Assembly (NCBI GenBank): GCA_900548595.1
Contig: URLB01000115.1
Location: 1 to 6,005, forward strand
Source of the DNA: an uncultured Eubacteriales bacterium
Lineage (GTDB): Bacteria > Bacillota > Clostridia > Lachnospirales > Anaerotignaceae
DNA length: 6,005 nt
Reading direction: 5' to 3'
The notes beneath the pieces are model-generated. The model searched no databases. It was not told where the DNA came from and was given only the letters and a program-made list of their open reading frames with translations. The translations under genes and the position numbers were made by a program. This document shows, piece by piece, positions 1-5,508 of this stretch (its first letter is position 1; the number at the start of each line of letters is the position of its first letter).

Positions 1-331
1 GTTCAGCAAACTTAGCAGCATGTTCTGCTTCTTCATAAGCTGCCTTTTCCCAGTAGAGACCGATTTCGGGATATCCTTCTCTGTGAGCTACTCTTGCCAT
101 AGCGAGGTACATACCAACTTCTGTACATTCGCCTTCAAAGTTTGCTCTTAAGTCTTTCATAATATCTTCGCTTGAACCCTGAGCAACGCCTACAACGTGT
201 TCAGCAGCCCATTCGCGTTCGCCTGTCATTTCTTTGAATTTATCTTTAGGTGCTTTGCATACAGGACAGAAGTCGGGAGCTTCGTTACCTTCGTGAACAT
301 AACCGCATACAGAACATACAAATTTTTTCAT
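1..331 (-). CDS. rbr: Reverse rubrerythrin (rubredoxin-first, NADH peroxidase-type), 5' part only
   Basis: Cytoplasmic non-haem iron protein expected to reduce hydrogen peroxide to water in anaerobes, with electrons passed from NAD(P)H through a reductase. The visible 110 residues begin MKKFVCSVCGYVHEG. Two rubredoxin-type knuckles, C6-x2-C9 and C22-x2-C25, lie within the first 35 residues and would hold the FeS4 site. A ferritin-like diiron domain follows: the FEGEC motif at 65-69 offers E68, and E101-x2-H104 fits the second helix (ligand assignment is by family analogy). Classical rubrerythrins carry the rubredoxin domain at the C-terminus, so this is the reversed type, usually about 180 residues; roughly 70 residues are missing past the left edge. 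The start is supported by AAGGAGG at 340-346, eight bases upstream of the ATG. Codon choice (GAA, GCT, GGT, GTA) looks like that of a highly expressed gene. It is divergent from the M16C peptidase. Confidence 0.93.
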   Translation of the reverse strand, partial: MKKFVCSVCGYVHEGNEAPDFCPVCKAPKDKFKEMTGEREWAAEHVVGVAQGSSEDIMKDLRANFEGECTEVGMYLAMARVAHREGYPEIGLYWEKAAYEEAEHAAKFAE

Positions 332-396
332 ATTAATTTCCTCCTTGAATATGTATTTAACAATTTATTTTTTTGTTTACGATAATTTGTTTTATC

Positions 397-411
397 TGAT
401 AATCATTATAA
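397..411 (-). promoter_or_regulatory. PerR/Fur-family operator over the rubrerythrin -10
   Basis: The 15-bp element TGATAATCATTATAA (plus strand) is a 7-1-7 inverted repeat. It matches the PerR box TTATAATNATTATAA at 13 of 14 defined positions, the exception being position 2 (G). It also matches the Fur box TGATAATNATTATCA at 13 of 14, the exception being position 14 (A). It covers the -10 hexamer and the likely start site, so a bound repressor would block RNA polymerase. PerR is the likelier regulator because rubrerythrins are known members of peroxide regulons in clostridia; this assignment is inference. Confidence 0.8.
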
Positions 412-433
412 ATTAGGAAATGAGATTTGTCAA
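405..433 (-). promoter_or_regulatory. Consensus sigma-A promoter of the rubrerythrin gene
   Basis: Read on the minus strand, TTGACA (433-428) and TATAAT (410-405) are both perfect and are separated by 17 bp. Transcription should start near position 398, giving a leader of about 65 nt before the ATG at 331. AT-rich tracts upstream of the -35 (434-460) could serve as an UP element. A promoter this strong would be expected to need repression, which fits the Fur-family box over its -10. Confidence 0.9.
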
Positions 434-466
434 CATATTTTTTATTAAAATTTAAATAAAATGAAT

Positions 467-495
467 TTGCCAATACGATTGGTATAAACTATAAT
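467..495 (+). promoter_or_regulatory. Sigma-A promoter of the M16C peptidase gene
   Basis: TTGCCA (467-472, five of six consensus bases) and TATAAT (490-495, perfect) are separated by 17 bp. Transcription should start near 501-503, leaving a leader of only about 17 nt that carries the ribosome binding site at 506-510. This promoter is divergent from the rubrerythrin promoter; the two -35 hexamers are 33 bp apart across an A/T-tract region (434-466) that may help both. Confidence 0.8.
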
Positions 496-518
496 AACAT
501 TGATTGGAGGTTATATAT

Positions 519-3392
519 ATGAAAATAAATATTAACGATTGTATCAGCGGATTTACGCTTATAAATAGGGAAGAAATAGATGATATAAATTCGGAAGGTT
601 ATCTTTTTTTACATAAAAAAAGCGGAGCCAGATTGATGTATATAGAAAATGACGATGATAATAAAGTCTTTTTTATTTCATTTAAAACTCCTCCCGAAGA
701 TGACTGTGGTACGCCTCATATAATAGAACATTCTGTTTTATGCGGTTCCGAGAAATATCCGGTAAAAGACCCGTTTAATGAATTGGCTAAGGGTTCGCTT
801 AACACATATCTGAATGCGCTGACATACAGTGATAAAACCGTTTATCCTATAGCAAGCAGAAATGATAAGGATTTTTCAAATCTTATGGACGTATATCTCG
901 ACGCTGTCTTTAATCCGATGATTTTGAAGCATAAAGAAATATTTATGCAGGAGGGGCATCATTTCCACATGGAGAATGCCGATGACCCGTTAGAAATAAA
1001 GGGCGTTGTATACAATGAAATGAAGGGTGCATTTTCGGATCCCGACAGATATTTAGACGGCGCCGTAAATACGGCTTTGTTTACGGATTCGCCGTATATG
1101 TTTGAAAGCGGGGGAGATCCCGATAAAATTCCGGATTTAACTTATGAAAAGTTCATAGACTTTTATAAAAAGCAGTATCACCCGTCCAACAGCTATATTT
1201 ATCTTTTCGGAAAAATGGATATTGCGGAAAAGTTGGAATATCTTGATAAAGAATATTTATCGGCGTTTGACAGACAGAATTTTAAAAATGGCATAAAAGC
1301 TCAGAAATGTCAAAACAAAATAATAAGAAAAGAAGAATATTACCCTGTAATTGAAAAAAATGAAAACGAGGCTATGTATGCAGCCGGCTTTATAACAGGA
1401 AAATCATATGATGAAGAAACAAGCCTCGGATACTCGATACTTTCATATATACTTATGGATACAAATGCGTCTCCTGTCAGAAAGGCTCTTATTGAAAGCG
1501 GATTTTGTTCGGATACGGAAGGCTGGTTCGATTCGTCTACTATGGACACTGTATTTTCGATAATAGCAAAAAGCGCGGAGGAAAATGCTTCGGAAGAGTT
1601 TGAAAATATAATAAGAAACGAATTGGGAAATATAGTTAAAAACGGTTTGGATGCGGAACTTGTAAATTCGGCTGTAAACGCCTTCGAGTTTATGCTCAGT
1701 GAGGAAAATTTCGGATATAAACCGAGAGGATTGTATTACGGACTTAAAGCTATGAACAGTTGGCTTCATAAAGAAAACCCGTTTGAAAGCTTTAGATTTA
1801 AAAAACATATTTCATCTATAAGATCTAAAATTAACGACGGATATTTTGAAAGCCTTATATCAAACGGTATGTTGAACAATAAAACAGCCGTATATGTTTC
1901 GCTTCAGCCTAAAGGGGGAATGCAGGCGGAAATAGACGAAGCGGAAAGAAAAAGACTGCTTAAAATAAAGGAAAATCTTTCGGGGAAAGAAATAGATAAA
2001 ATAGTAGAGGAAACAAAGCAATTACTTGCTTTTCAGTCTGCCGATGAGGATTTATCCGTCATGCCGTCTCTCAAATTAAGCGATATAAATAAAAATGCGG
2101 ATATTATCGAGAATGAAATTGTGGACGGTATTTTTTATGTTCCTGGAAATACAAACGGCGTTATTTATTCGGAACTTTCGTTCAGTACAGACAGTATAGA
2201 CGAAAAGGATTACGGATATGTAGGACTTATAAGCGATTTAATAGGAAGATTGGATACACAAAAATATGATTTTAATGAGCTTCCTACAAAAATTGACTTG
2301 TATACCGGAGGAATAACGTCTTCTTGCGCAGCATACTATACGACGGACGGGAAAGTTAAAAAAGTGCTCAATGTCAGTGCAAAAGCTCTTTCGAGAAATG
2401 TGGAGATGATGAAGGAGCTTGTTGACCAGACAACCGATAAAATGGATTTTGACAAGGCGGAAAGCATTAGACTCATAATAAAAGACAGGATTTCGAAACT
2501 TGAAAATTATCTTAATCAGAACGGGCATATTACTGCGTCTAACAGAGCTTTAAGCTATTTTAATGAAGGATATAATTATAAGGATAAAACAGGCGGAATA
2601 GGATATTTTAAATTCCTTTGCGAACTTGATAAAAATTTTAATGATGAAGCGTTGGCTGAATTAAAAAAGACGGCTGATATTATATTTGATAAAAATAAGC
2701 TGACTGTCGGAGTAAGCTGCGAAAAAAATGATTTCGATAAAATAAAAAATATAGGTCAAATTTTTGACGCTAAAGATATAGGAAATAAAAACGGTATATC
2801 GAAAAAAATAAATATTGTTTCGGAAGGAATAATTACTCCCAGTAAAATACAATATGTGGCAAAAGCGGCTGATTATAAAAAGGCAGGGTATGAATACAGC
2901 GGAAAACTGTTGGTTCTCAAAAACATCCTTGATTTGGAATATTTGTGGAACATGGTAAGAGTACAAGGAGGAGCATACGGCTGCGGATGTAATTTCATAA
3001 GAAGCGGCGGAATGTATATGTATTCCTACAGAGACCCGAACTTAAAGAGAACGATTGACATTTATAATAAAACAGGAGAGTTTTTAGAGAATTTTACTGC
3101 CGATGAAAAAGCAATGACAAACTATATTATAGGCGCTGTCAATACTGTAGACAGACCGTTAAATATGGAGCAAAAACTGAAAATCGCTTTCATAAGACAT
3201 ATAAGCAGAATAACCGATTGCTTACGTCAAAAAGAACGTGATGAAATTTTATCGTCTTCGTGTGAGGATATGAGAAGCTATGCCCAAATGTTTAATTATT
3301 TTGCCGAAAGTACTCATATATGCGTAATAGGAAACGCAGACAATATTAATAATGAGAAGAATTTATTAAATACGATTACGGCAATGAAATAA
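519..3392 (+). CDS. PreP/Cym1-like zinc metalloprotease, insulinase family M16C
   Basis: Single-chain peptidasome of 957 residues, close to the size of PreP, Cym1 and falcilysin relatives; the family degrades unfolded peptides inside a closed two-half chamber. The inverted zinc motif HIIEH is at 67-71 (H67, H71 ligands, E70 catalytic), and E167 in the YNEMKG segment is the expected third ligand. The surrounding signature, GSEKYPVKDPF followed by LNALTY, is typical of M16C. Residues about 455-520 form the charged helical linker of the M16C-associated region. The C-terminal half keeps R814 and Y820 in RVQGGAY, the pair that helps substrate binding in this family. No signal peptide is visible, so it should be cytoplasmic. 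The start is the ATG at 519, eight bases after GGAGG (506-510). A TTG at 504 is in frame but overlaps that ribosome binding site and nearly coincides with the transcription start. Physiological substrates are unknown. Confidence 0.95.
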   Translation: MKININDCISGFTLINREEIDDINSEGYLFLHKKSGARLMYIENDDDNKVFFISFKTPPEDDCGTPHIIEHSVLCGSEKYPVKDPFNELAKGSLNTYLNALTYSDKTVYPIASRNDKDFSNLMDVYLDAVFNPMILKHKEIFMQEGHHFHMENADDPLEIKGVVYNEMKGAFSDPDRYLDGAVNTALFTDSPYMFESGGDPDKIPDLTYEKFIDFYKKQYHPSNSYIYLFGKMDIAEKLEYLDKEYLSAFDRQNFKNGIKAQKCQNKIIRKEEYYPVIEKNENEAMYAAGFITGKSYDEETSLGYSILSYILMDTNASPVRKALIESGFCSDTEGWFDSSTMDTVFSIIAKSAEENASEEFENIIRNELGNIVKNGLDAELVNSAVNAFEFMLSEENFGYKPRGLYYGLKAMNSWLHKENPFESFRFKKHISSIRSKINDGYFESLISNGMLNNKTAVYVSLQPKGGMQAEIDEAERKRLLKIKENLSGKEIDKIVEETKQLLAFQSADEDLSVMPSLKLSDINKNADIIENEIVDGIFYVPGNTNGVIYSELSFSTDSIDEKDYGYVGLISDLIGRLDTQKYDFNELPTKIDLYTGGITSSCAAYYTTDGKVKKVLNVSAKALSRNVEMMKELVDQTTDKMDFDKAESIRLIIKDRISKLENYLNQNGHITASNRALSYFNEGYNYKDKTGGIGYFKFLCELDKNFNDEALAELKKTADIIFDKNKLTVGVSCEKNDFDKIKNIGQIFDAKDIGNKNGISKKINIVSEGIITPSKIQYVAKAADYKKAGYEYSGKLLVLKNILDLEYLWNMVRVQGGAYGCGCNFIRSGGMYMYSYRDPNLKRTIDIYNKTGEFLENFTADEKAMTNYIIGAVNTVDRPLNMEQKLKIAFIRHISRITDCLRQKERDEILSSSCEDMRSYAQMFNYFAESTHICVIGNADNINNEKNLLNTITAMK

Positions 3393-3396
3393 AGTA

Positions 3397-3425
3397 TTGC
3401 ATTGGCGAGGTTTATATTGTATACT
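3397..3425 (+). promoter_or_regulatory. Possible promoter of the riboswitch-queT unit
   Basis: TATACT (3420-3425) is a good -10 and lies 17 bp after TTGCAT (3397-3402), a weak -35 with three of six consensus bases. A start near 3432 would place about 20 nt before the riboswitch aptamer. No terminator is visible after the M16C stop codon, so read-through from the upstream gene is an alternative source of queT mRNA. Confidence 0.4.
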
Positions 3426-3450
3426 AGCACAGGTATTTATAAATCTATCA

Positions 3451-3495
3451 GGAGATGTTCCTTGCTTAACCATCTCCAAAATAAAAAACAGGGGG
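3451..3495 (+). promoter_or_regulatory. preQ1-I riboswitch controlling translation of queT
   Basis: A perfect 7-bp stem P1 (GGAGATG 3451-3457 with CATCTCC 3471-3477) closes a 13-nt loop that resembles known preQ1-I loops (TTC, then GC, then AAC). An 11-nt A-rich tail (3478-3488) follows. The loop bases CCTTG (3460-3464) can pair with CAGGG (3489-3493), forming the second stem of an H-type pseudoknot. That second stem takes in the first G residues of the queT ribosome binding site AGGGGG, so ligand binding should hide the site and lower translation. C3470, directly 5' of the P1 3' strand, is the expected preQ1-recognising cytosine by analogy with the T. tengcongensis aptamer. Lack of a U-tract argues for translational rather than transcriptional control. 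The downstream QueT gene independently supports the assignment. Confidence 0.87.
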
Positions 3496-3502
3496 AATTG
3501 AT

Positions 3503-3982
3503 ATGAGAAAAATTAATACCGAAACAGTTGCTTTAACAGGAGTAACAGCCGCAGTGTATATGGTCGCTACGCTTGCCGTCTCGCCCATAGCTTTCGGCGC
3601 CGTACAATTCAGGCTGTCGGAGGTAATGGTGCTTCTGGCATGGATTAATCCGGCTTTTGCGCCGGGACTTATTTTGGGTTGTGCGCTTGCAAACATGTTC
3701 AGTCCGTTGGGAATTATTGATGTTCTTTTCGGAACATTCCATACTTTTTGTTCGGTAATGCTTATCAGCAGAACAAAAAATATGTATGTGGCTTCTATTT
3801 GGCCTACAGTATTTTCCTTTATAATAGGACTTGAGCTTTATCTTGTTTACAAAGCTCCGTTTATAGCCTCAACAATATCCGTAATGATTGGAGAGCTTAT
3901 ATGTATTACGCTTATAGGCTGCGTTATTTTTACTTTTATCAAAAAGAACGGTTATATAATGGCAAAACTTCAGAAATTTTAA
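3503..3982 (+). CDS. queT: QueT family queuosine-precursor transporter (ECF S component)
   Basis: Small integral membrane protein of 159 residues, the substrate-binding S component of an energy-coupling factor importer, predicted to take up a queuosine precursor such as preQ1 or queuine-type bases. The family segment FGAVQFRLSE is at 31-40 and a second one, LGCALANMFSPLG, at 58-70, followed by DVLFGT (73-78). Hydrophobic helices cover about 8-30, 41-63, 71-89, 96-116 and 120-146, and the tail is basic (KK at 147-148). The start ATG follows the ribosome binding site GGGGG (3491-3495) by seven bases. No EcfA or EcfT genes are in view, as expected if it shares a common energising module encoded elsewhere. 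Control by the preQ1-I riboswitch immediately upstream fits a salvage role. The gene is followed by its own terminator, so it is either monocistronic or the last gene after read-through from the peptidase. Confidence 0.9.
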   Translation: MRKINTETVALTGVTAAVYMVATLAVSPIAFGAVQFRLSEVMVLLAWINPAFAPGLILGCALANMFSPLGIIDVLFGTFHTFCSVMLISRTKNMYVASIWPTVFSFIIGLELYLVYKAPFIASTISVMIGELICITLIGCVIFTFIKKNGYIMAKLQKF

Positions 3983-3984
3983 TG

Positions 3985-4006
3985 CCCGCTTTAAGCGGGT
4001 TTTTTT
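3985..4006 (+). terminator. Rho-independent terminator after queT
   Basis: Six-bp GC-rich stem CCCGCT (3985-3990) with AGCGGG (3994-3999), a TTA loop, and seven T residues (4000-4006). It starts two bases after the queT stop codon and separates queT from the lipoprotein gene. Confidence 0.93.
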
Positions 4007-4046
4007 ATTGAATGTAAAGCACACTAATAATTAATAAAGCGCAGAA

Positions 4047-4052
4047 TATAAT
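4047..4052 (+). promoter_or_regulatory. Possible -10 element of the lipoprotein gene
   Basis: A perfect TATAAT lies 35 bp before the lipoprotein ATG, downstream of the queT terminator where a new promoter is expected. No good -35 hexamer sits at 16-18 bp (the 17-bp position reads CTAATA) and no extended TGn is present. The DNA here is very AT-rich, so the match could be chance. Confidence 0.3.
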
Positions 4053-4081
4053 ATAAATACAAATATTATTAAGGAGAGGGT

Positions 4082-5011
4082 ATGCGCGTCTGTAAGACAG
4101 TATTTACAGTAATAATATTAATTATGCTTTTCAGTCTTACGATAATTGTATCGTGCATACCGGGAAAAATATTAATGGAAGAGTTTGCAAACGCCAATGA
4201 GGCAGGAAACAAAATAAAGATTGCCGAAAAAGTGCTGGTATCGACAGATAGAACGGATATGTTTACTCCGCAAGATGCGAGAAATATTAAAGTCGATTAC
4301 GCGGAACTGACAAAAATGGGCGTACAAGACGCATTGGTAACCGTAGATTTCGGACCCAAGGCTACGGTAATGGCTGTTTATACTCCCGTTAACGACGGTT
4401 ATGAGTATGTCGGAGAAGTAGGATATTTTTATGATGTTGATAATATTGCTTTTATGAGACCGAATAAAAGCGGACTTGAAGTTATTACATTTAGGGAGAG
4501 GAATAATCAATCCATAGGAGCAATGGAGAACGGAAGCTTTATCAGAGGGTATACATACAAGGAGAAAGATTTTAAAAATGTAATAAATATAGATGAGAAT
4601 ACAGAGGCATGGTGGAACGATGTACAATCCGGAGCTGCTGAGCCGTATTGGCATAAAATAACCCAGCAGAGCAACGTTAAAAAAAACGATGACGATAGGC
4701 GGATAGAGGCCGTTAAGACTCAGATTTACAGCACAGCGGAAAATACAGGAAGCATGACGCGTCCGGATGACAGTGAATTTAATGAAAAAAACAGAAGAAC
4801 CGTTGATGAAAATTTCTACTGGAACGATGGCTGGCAGAGTTTCATAATTGATGAAAAAACAGAAAACTCAACCGGAGAAAAGGTAGCTGTTCTTAAGGAT
4901 TTTGGAACATCTCCTTATGTACTTACGGGAGATGAATTTGATAAGTACAGAATACTGAGGGAAGACGGATCGATAGGTATTGTAAATTATGATGAACTGA
5001 GCGCCATATAA
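4082..5011 (+). CDS. Predicted lipoprotein of unknown function
   Basis: 309 residues, not assigned to a family I recognise. The N-terminus has a basic start, a hydrophobic core (about 7-22) and a lipobox IVSC with the lipidated cysteine at 25. The protein should therefore be anchored to the outer face of the cytoplasmic membrane. The mature part is hydrophilic and rich in D, E, N and Y. It contains a probable beta-rich stretch around 85-160 (many V/Y/F alternations with glycine) and a charged low-complexity segment near 200-206 (KKNDDDRR). A WND motif occurs twice: WWNDVQS at 177-183 and WNDGWQS at 247-253. The start follows AAGGAGAGGG (4071-4080). It is preceded by a terminator and followed by long non-coding DNA, so it is probably transcribed alone. 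It could be a substrate-binding, sensory or envelope-structural protein; the sequence does not decide. Confidence 0.8.
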   Translation: MRVCKTVFTVIILIMLFSLTIIVSCIPGKILMEEFANANEAGNKIKIAEKVLVSTDRTDMFTPQDARNIKVDYAELTKMGVQDALVTVDFGPKATVMAVYTPVNDGYEYVGEVGYFYDVDNIAFMRPNKSGLEVITFRERNNQSIGAMENGSFIRGYTYKEKDFKNVINIDENTEAWWNDVQSGAAEPYWHKITQQSNVKKNDDDRRIEAVKTQIYSTAENTGSMTRPDDSEFNEKNRRTVDENFYWNDGWQSFIIDEKTENSTGEKVAVLKDFGTSPYVLTGDEFDKYRILREDGSIGIVNYDELSAI

Positions 5012-5032
5012 CAGGACGTCAATATTAAAGAT

Positions 5033-5064
5033 AAAAAAATATCCTGCCTTGGCGTGGCAGGATA
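5033..5064 (-). terminator. Rho-independent terminator facing the minus strand
   Basis: A perfect 9-bp stem TATCCTGCC (5040-5048) with GGCAGGATA (5056-5064) and a 7-nt loop. A run of seven A residues (5033-5039) on the plus strand becomes a T7 tract directly after the stem on the minus strand. No T-tract follows on the plus strand, so the element is directional. It lies 21 bp past the lipoprotein stop codon; it could also stabilise the 3' end of that mRNA or stop antisense transcription into the gene. Confidence 0.65.
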
Positions 5065-5138
5065 CGAAGATGGAAGGATTTATGAAGAAATTTTTATCAG
5101 TTTTCCTACTGATAAATATATTCTAAAATATCCTTATG
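5033..5138 (-). ncRNA. Candidate small RNA ending at the minus-strand terminator
   Basis: No minus-strand protein gene lies upstream of the terminator at 5033-5064, so a non-coding transcript is possible. A weak minus-strand promoter reads TTTACA (5173-5168) with TATATA (5151-5146, 16-bp spacer) or TATACA (5149-5144, 18-bp spacer). The predicted RNA of about 105 nt would hold an 8-bp hairpin (5116-5093), an unpaired pyrimidine-rich linker (5092-5065) containing UCCUUCC, and the terminator hairpin. Pyrimidine-rich single-stranded patches in Gram-positive small RNAs often pair with ribosome binding sites. In such AT-rich DNA the promoter match is weak evidence; the whole call is inference. Confidence 0.25.
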
Positions 5139-5265
5139 AACTGTGTATATATAAGTTGTGAATATTTTGTAAACAAAAATGATTAAAATTAAATATATGT
5201 AAAATGTTTATTTTGTTGAGTTTAAACATGTTTTCGGGACATAGTTATATAATAAAAGTATATAT

Positions 5266-5306
5266 GGGATAAATTCCGAGATGGGGAATTTATCCTGTTT
5301 TTATTT
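5266..5306 (+). terminator. Strong hairpin with T-tract, plus-strand terminator
   Basis: A perfect 11-bp stem GGATAAATTCC (5267-5277) with GGAATTTATCC (5285-5295), extendable by a G-T pair, has a 7-nt loop and is followed by TG and then five Ts and further T residues (5298-5306). It lies about 255 bp beyond the lipoprotein stop codon and 200 bp before the MBL-fold gene. It may end the long 3' untranslated tail of the lipoprotein mRNA or an independent plus-strand transcript. Confidence 0.65.
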
Positions 5307-5368
5307 CTGCTCCGAGAACTGAATGTTGACATAAAAGATAATATATATTTGTTGTTTAAGATTTAAGT

Positions 5369-5385
5369 TGTATATCATATATACA
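5369..5385. repeat. Short inverted repeat, possible operator
   Basis: TGTATAT and ATATACA form a perfect 7-bp dyad around a CAT spacer. The size and symmetry suit a dimeric regulator, but it sits 60-80 bp upstream of the nearest plausible promoter and consists mostly of alternating A/T, where such dyads arise by chance. Confidence 0.25.
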
Positions 5386-5445
5386 TAATTAATGGTTGAG
5401 TTGTGAAATATTATATTAAATTATGTTTTTATAAGTATCTTTTTA

Positions 5446-5475
5446 TTGAAAATGGTGGTATACTTCAAATATAAA
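5446..5475 (+). promoter_or_regulatory. Promoter region of the MBL-fold hydrolase gene
   Basis: Two overlapping options are visible. TTGAAA (5446-5451) with TATAAA (5470-5475) has an 18-bp spacer. Alternatively, TGGTATACT (5456-5464) is an extended -10 (TGn plus TATACT) with only a poor -35. Either would start transcription 25-40 nt before the ATG at 5509, leaving room for GGAGGTG (5497-5503). Confidence 0.5.
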
Positions 5476-5508
5476 TATTCATAATCGTACATTGACGGAG
5501 GTGTTAGT

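Larger units (their letters stand above)
5012..5508. other. Long AT-rich intergenic region with hairpins
   Basis: About 500 bp without a convincing protein gene. It holds three perfect hairpins: 5040-5064 (9 bp), 5093-5116 (8 bp, TTTATCAG with CTGATAAA) and 5267-5295 (11 bp). There is also a 10-bp palindrome, AAACATGTTT, at 5224-5233, a 7-bp dyad at 5369-5385, and the promoter region of the MBL-fold gene near its right end. Between these, stretches such as 5130-5220 and 5385-5440 are nearly pure A/T and show nothing assignable. Confidence 0.7.

Noticed and set aside
197..385. Plus-strand frame of 62 codons over the rubrerythrin gene
   Set aside because: It lies antisense to a confidently identified gene and has no ribosome binding site or recognisable product.
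3466..3742. Minus-strand frames across the start of queT
   Set aside because: They overlap the recognised QueT family motifs and the riboswitch on the plus strand and show no start signals.
4172..4654. Minus-strand frame of 160 codons inside the lipoprotein gene
   Set aside because: It has no ribosome binding site or family signature; the plus-strand frame has a start signal and a lipobox. It is an antisense shadow.
5082..5126. Tiny open frame encoding a 14-residue basic-hydrophobic peptide (MKKFLSVFLLINIF), after GGAAGG at 5072-5077
   Set aside because: It looks like a bare signal peptide or leader, but the ribosome site is only four bases from the ATG, there is no clear promoter, and the frame overlaps the 5093-5116 hairpin. 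It is too short to support as a gene.
5224..5233. Ten-base palindrome AAACATGTTT
   Set aside because: Short palindromes are common in DNA this AT-rich, and it has no defined relation to a promoter.
5220..5240. GTTTAA followed by GGGACA, resembling a general-stress sigma-B promoter
   Set aside because: The spacer is about 10 bp, shorter than the usual 12-15, and the -10 match is imperfect; many clostridia lack sigma-B.
5326..5331. Perfect TTGACA, a possible -35
   Set aside because: No -10-like hexamer is found at 16-18 bp; the TATA-like sequence begins too close, at 10-12 bp.
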